Source: Bog-793 sp035625025
GTDB taxonomy: Bacteria; Actinomycetota; Acidimicrobiia; Acidimicrobiales; Bog-793
Length of the DNA stretch: 35,815 nt
Assembly (NCBI GenBank): GCA_035625025.1
Contig: DASPQJ010000034.1
Span: forward strand, 1 to 35,815
Reading direction: 5' to 3'
Shown here: in pieces, positions 32,859 through 35,815 of the stretch
Layout: each line of letters begins with the position of its first letter
Numbering within the stretch: the stretch's first letter is position 1
Notes under the pieces: model-generated
What the model was told of the DNA's origin: nothing
Databases searched by the model: none
The model's input: the letters and a program-made list of their open reading frames with translations, nothing else
Made by a program: the position numbers and the translations under genes

Positions 32859-32871
32859 TGTCCAAAGGGTA
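32859..32871 (-). promoter_or_regulatory. -10 box, nearly leaderless, for the membrane protein and lipid operon
   Basis: Minus-strand TACCCT occupies 32871-32866. The predicted transcript start is 32859, one base before GTG 32858. No ribosome site is visible. This could be the promoter for all five genes down to the terminator at 25928-25956. Confidence 0.45.
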
Positions 32872-33003
32872 GTTGGGAAGCCGACGAGGCAGGGAATGGA
32901 CGCCCCTGCCTGCATGGGACTTTCACGCAGTACAAACGCGCGAAGCCCCGGGGCCTCTCCTCTGGGACGATTTAGCCCGAGACGCGGTTACCATTCGGCA
33001 ACC

Positions 33004-33080
33004 GGGCGCTTGGCTCAGTTGGTTAGAGCGCAGCCTTCACACGGCTGAGGTCGGCGGTTCGAGTCCGCCAGCGCCCACCA
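33004..33080 (+). tRNA. tRNA-Val(CAC)
   Basis: Complete cloverleaf: acceptor GGGCGCT/AGCGCCC, D-arm with GGTTAGAG, anticodon stem CAGCC/GGCTG around TTCACAC giving anticodon CAC, five-base variable loop, and T-arm GGCGG-TTCGAGT-CCGCC. Discriminator A and an encoded CCA end at 33080. A -10-like TACCAT lies about 15 bases upstream. Confidence 0.97.
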
Positions 33081-33206
33081 GGTAAATGAGCTCTAAGTGC
33101 CTTGCTGAGGCCGCCTTATGGATGACGACGACAGGTTCTGCCTCGAAACTGGTCGAGCGCGCGGAGGATCTCAGCGGTCGTCGGGCCCCATGTAATCGAG
33201 GGCACT

Positions 33207-34139
33207 GTGCCGGCAGATGACCTCGCAATCTTTGTCAAAGGCTTTCGACCTGACGCACAGCTCGTGAGGCGGCTCGTTCGTTCTGCCGCCGAGTTCAACG
33301 TCGAGAATATACCCCTTTACCTCGCGGTTCCGGACGACGAAGTGACGTTCTTTTCGAATCTCCTCGATCGGGACGCTGTCATCGTTATCGCAGACTCTCA
33401 GTTCCGGATTCCCGCGGTAACGGAGAAGATACACAGCTTCCGAATTGGCTACATAGAACAGCAGTTAATCAAGTTGTCACTACACAAATTGGATGTCGCC
33501 AGAACCTACTTCGTTCTTGACAGCGATTCCTTTTTCATAAGGGAGTTCTCGCATGAAGACTTTCTGGACGAATCCGGACGCGGTTACACCGTCCTATCGG
33601 AGGATCGGGATCAGTTTGCAAGTCCTGGTTATTCACAGTTCGTGGAGCTGCGGAAGGCGATGATCGACAGAATCGCGGACTACCTCTGCCTGCCGCCGCA
33701 CATGAGAGCGACTTGCCATGGCAACGCAATTCTGATCTCGGATGTTCTCTCTTCGTTCGAGGAGTGGCGTCGGACAGAGGGTTTGTCGCTAATTGATTTG
33801 ATGACGATCGCTCCTTTGGAATTTTCTTGGTACAACTTTTATTTGCGAAAGTGCCGACCCGACATGATCACGGCTATCGAGCCGATAGTTCGTAATGTGC
33901 ATACACGTAGTGAGTTTCGGTCGCTGCTGCAACAAGGCCTGAGGATATCGGCGCTTCGAAGATCGTATCTGGGTGTTTGCCTTAATTCGGGCTGGGCGGG
34001 TCGGAATCAAGGAAGATTCGTTCGAAAGTTGAATCGCGGATCTATGTTGGCAGAAGCGCGGATACGCCAGGACCAGATGCGGCAGTCAGCGCACCGAAAA
34101 ATCGACCTGTTTCGGCTTGACCGCTACCGGCTTGAGTAG
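33207..34139 (+). CDS. DUF6492-like putative glycosyltransferase
   Basis: A 310-residue protein resembling the DUF6492 group of GT-A-fold putative glycosyltransferases. The key feature is ARTYFVLDSDSFFIREFSHE: a strand ending in D-S-D, the metal- and nucleotide-sugar-binding position of GT-A enzymes. The N-terminal LAIFVKGFRPDAQLVRRLVR and PLYLAVPDDEVTFF fit the opening of the fold. HGNAILISDVLSSFEEW and EFSWYNFYLRK match the typical later blocks. Start GTG 33207 follows GAGGG at good spacing. The gene is visibly more AT-rich, with more A/T third positions than the surroundings, and lies just after tRNA-Val, which suggests acquisition from elsewhere. Confidence 0.68.
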   Translation: MPADDLAIFVKGFRPDAQLVRRLVRSAAEFNVENIPLYLAVPDDEVTFFSNLLDRDAVIVIADSQFRIPAVTEKIHSFRIGYIEQQLIKLSLHKLDVARTYFVLDSDSFFIREFSHEDFLDESGRGYTVLSEDRDQFASPGYSQFVELRKAMIDRIADYLCLPPHMRATCHGNAILISDVLSSFEEWRRTEGLSLIDLMTIAPLEFSWYNFYLRKCRPDMITAIEPIVRNVHTRSEFRSLLQQGLRISALRRSYLGVCLNSGWAGRNQGRFVRKLNRGSMLAEARIRQDQMRQSAHRKIDLFRLDRYRLE

Positions 34140-34641
34140 GGTTTGTGGCGGGATCGGTGAGCGGAGGTGTGCAACGACTTCCAGTGCCGGGAAGGCCTCG
34201 TCGACTGGCCGCACTGAAAAGCGAAAGCGTTTCGGAGCTGCGCAACAGGAGAGTCTGCGTTTCTTTGCGACACGCGTGCTGAACGAGGCCCCGATCTTGG
34301 GCGGACCCGCCCGGATCGAGTCTCTCGACGAAGAGATTGGCGCTGCCCTGGTGGAAGAGGATGGCTCGGATCGAGGGTTCATCCTGGGAGCGGACGTTTT
34401 CGATTCAGACTGGTTGGGAACGACCCGGGCTTTGTATTACGTCTCGCCGGCGGTCGGGTCGATTCGCGGATGGCCCTGGCGAGATATCGGCGCCGTTCGG
34501 GTCGTGAGAAGGCGGCTGAAGTTCGCGACGTATGTCCTCGACTTCCGATCGTCGCAGCCGTCGCTCGAAATGGTTACCGGCCGCAGGTCCGCCTTGCGTC
34601 TCATTACCTTTCATGCAGCATGTCAACGGTACCGACCCTGA
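34117..34641 (+). CDS. Hypothetical protein with PH/GRAM-like C-terminal part
   Basis: The open frame overlaps the end of the previous gene and its start is unclear: TTG at 34117 or 34132, or GTG at 34276. The first 50 codons look unlike protein, and a different frame (from GTG 34145) reads more naturally there up to a stop near 34282, so an N-terminal frameshift is possible. From about 34280 on the sequence is convincing. SLDEEIGAALVEEDGSDRGF leads to ADVFDSDWLGTTRALYYVSP, then IRGWPWRDIGAVRVVRRRLK and YVLDFRSS, a pattern of alternating strands with W-x-D-I as in bacterial PH or GRAM domains. No membrane segment is seen. Function unknown. Confidence 0.45.
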   Translation: MTATGLSRVCGGIGERRCATTSSAGKASSTGRTEKRKRFGAAQQESLRFFATRVLNEAPILGGPARIESLDEEIGAALVEEDGSDRGFILGADVFDSDWLGTTRALYYVSPAVGSIRGWPWRDIGAVRVVRRRLKFATYVLDFRSSQPSLEMVTGRRSALRLITFHAACQRYRP

Positions 34642-35094
34642 TCTGGACTTCAAACTGAATCCACTGGCGGAGGCGGTCGGTTGCGGCTCGTCGCAACTGT
34701 GGCTGGAGCGACACGGTTGACGGTACGGGCCGGTTCTCACGTGCCACCCAGGCGCCTCCGACGGTAGGCGGCCGTAGGCGCGGACTGCCGGCTTGCGCCG
34801 ACTTGGACCGGCGCAACTGGAGCGCACGTGTGCGAGATCCCGCTTGCCTTTGGTTCACCACGATTGCGGAGTTCAGCTAACCACGCTCCGTGTTCTCCGA
34901 GGCGGAACAAAGCGCTTGCGCGGTACCACTTTCGGTGGTGGCGGATCCGCTGAGAATGGTCAATTCTTGCTACCGGGCAGTGTCACTTTGCATTCCATAG
35001 CAATTCTCGCCTAGGCGCGTTCAGGGAAATATGGTGCTTCACGTCGCCGTGAACGTGTCTGTACCCGCGGTAGCCCCGGATAGACGATGCCTCC
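34642..35094. other. Gene-poor spacer before the Ig-repeat gene
   Basis: I see no supportable gene in these 450 bases. Short open frames such as 34793-35014 lack any motif. A small hairpin ACCAC-tttcg-GTGGT occurs near 34924-34938. Just before the next gene, GACGAT (35083-35088) sits six bases from ATG 35095, a weaker version of the leaderless -10 geometry. Confidence 0.35.
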
Positions 35095-35815
35095 ATGGCA
35101 GATCGCGTGCCGCTCGCGAACCACAGGCAGTGGTACCACGTAGAGTGGCTGCGTCCCGCAAGTGAGTCAGACTCTTCTCACCTCACACTGATCGGGCGGA
35201 ACAGAGGAATCCGACGGCTGAGCGTGGGGAGTGGCATCGTCGTCGCTGTCGCCATCATGGCGAGCCAGGTCGGCGGCGTGGGCGCTGCTTCTCCTCTTAT
35301 CGGGCGATCTGACGCTCCGGTGATCACGTCACAGCCAAGGAGCGTGACTGTCACCGTGGGCGCTCGCGCGCGGTTTGTTGCCTCGGCGAGTGGACACCCG
35401 GCACCGAAGGTGGACTGGCAGCGGTCGACGAACAACGGCCGTTCCTGGAAGTGGATCACGGGCGCGACGCGGTTGGCTTACTCGGTTGTGAGTTCGTCTT
35501 CGCGACGCGGCGACGAGTTCCGAGCCGTCTTTGTGAACGTGGCCGGATCCACACGGACGCGTGCCGCGAGATTGTACGTCCAGATGACACCGAAGTACCG
35601 AACGACGACGAAAGCTTTGGCGATCGATTTGGCGAACTATCGCAAGACGACCGCCCCGGTGATCACCTTGCAGCCTACGAGCGTGACTGTGACCGCGGGC
35701 GGCACCGCGACCTTTGTGGCCGCGGCGTCGGGCACGCCAACCCCGAAAGCCCAGTGGCGGGTCTCAGTGAACGGCGGCACGACCTGGAGCGCGGTCGGCG
35801 GTGCGAGGACGTCCA
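35095..35815 (+). CDS. Secreted Ig-like repeat protein, 3' end beyond the window
   Basis: An open frame of 240 codons running off the window. The first 40 residues are polar, then a signal-type segment RRLSVGSGIVVAVAIMASQV runs into GGVGAAS, a likely signal-peptidase site. Two Ig-like repeats follow: one from APVITSQPRSVTVTVGARAR with WQRSTNNGRSWKWI, the second from APVITLQPTSVTVTAGGTAT with WRVSVNGGTTWSAV. The paired pattern P-V-I-T-x-Q-P-x-S-V-T-V-T ... A-S-G-x-P-x-P-K ... W ... NxGxxW is typical of bacterial extracellular Ig-fold repeats. Between them is a 25-residue linker with no Ig features. ATG 35095 may be too early; a start nearer the signal segment would also work. Presumably a surface or adhesion protein. 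Confidence 0.75.
   Translation, partial: MADRVPLANHRQWYHVEWLRPASESDSSHLTLIGRNRGIRRLSVGSGIVVAVAIMASQVGGVGAASPLIGRSDAPVITSQPRSVTVTVGARARFVASASGHPAPKVDWQRSTNNGRSWKWITGATRLAYSVVSSSSRRGDEFRAVFVNVAGSTRTRAARLYVQMTPKYRTTTKALAIDLANYRKTTAPVITLQPTSVTVTAGGTATFVAAASGTPTPKAQWRVSVNGGTTWSAVGGARTS

Noticed and set aside
33004..33240. tRNA-Val as a phage or island attachment site
   Set aside because: I looked for a downstream copy of the tRNA 3' end and for an integrase; neither is in the window.
1..35815. CRISPR array or insertion sequence
   Set aside because: No regularly spaced direct repeats and no transposase-like open frame on either strand.

Overview
This is a high-GC stretch from an actinobacterium, most likely class Acidimicrobiia or a close relative. 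That placement is inference, from the rimO-pgsA-cinA-recA gene order, an actinobacterial-type SOS box before recA, frequent GTG starts, ATGA/GTGA overlaps, and several -10 boxes placed so that the mRNA would begin at the start codon. The window is mostly chromosomal housekeeping sequence with small accessory inserts. I saw no transposase, prophage or CRISPR array.

Layout. 1-44 is the 3' part of tRNA-Lys(CTT). 86-3120 (minus) holds a hexapeptide-repeat acetyltransferase and a large GT-C-like membrane protein, probably surface-glycan genes. 3470-6123 is a gnd-pgi pair with overlapping ends. 6144-6693 is a broken DUF4395 gene scattered over all three forward frames. 6745-8688 (minus) is a UvrD-family helicase. 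8743-12950 runs alpha/beta hydrolase, membrane-anchored MurF-like ligase, D-Ala-D-Ala ligase and a PH/SHOCT membrane protein. 13591-15357 (minus) is a polysaccharide flippase between two long gene-poor stretches. 15997-16572 is an unrecognised small gene.

16683-23380 is the rimO-pgsA-cinA-recA block, with a PIG-L deacetylase and a glycosyltransferase inserted between cinA and recA; recX does not follow recA. A DsbA-fold protein, a GNAT acetyltransferase and a LysR regulator follow to 25805.

25997-32194 (minus) is the most interesting part. Four genes are joined stop-to-start by 4-nt overlaps, in transcription order: a fatty-acyl-reductase/HAD-phosphatase fusion, a zinc alcohol dehydrogenase, a divergent LarA-like (nickel-pincer) protein, and a PlsC-type acyltransferase. 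A membrane-protein gene with a basic tail lies just upstream and a strong hairpin terminator just downstream. Together these look like a dedicated lipid pathway: acyl reduction, dephosphorylation, alcohol oxidation or reduction, a LarA-type step, then acyl transfer. The product is unknown.

33004-33080 is tRNA-Val(CAC) with an encoded CCA. It is followed by a visibly more AT-rich DUF6492-like glycosyltransferase, a PH-like hypothetical, and the beginning of a secreted Ig-repeat protein cut by the window end.
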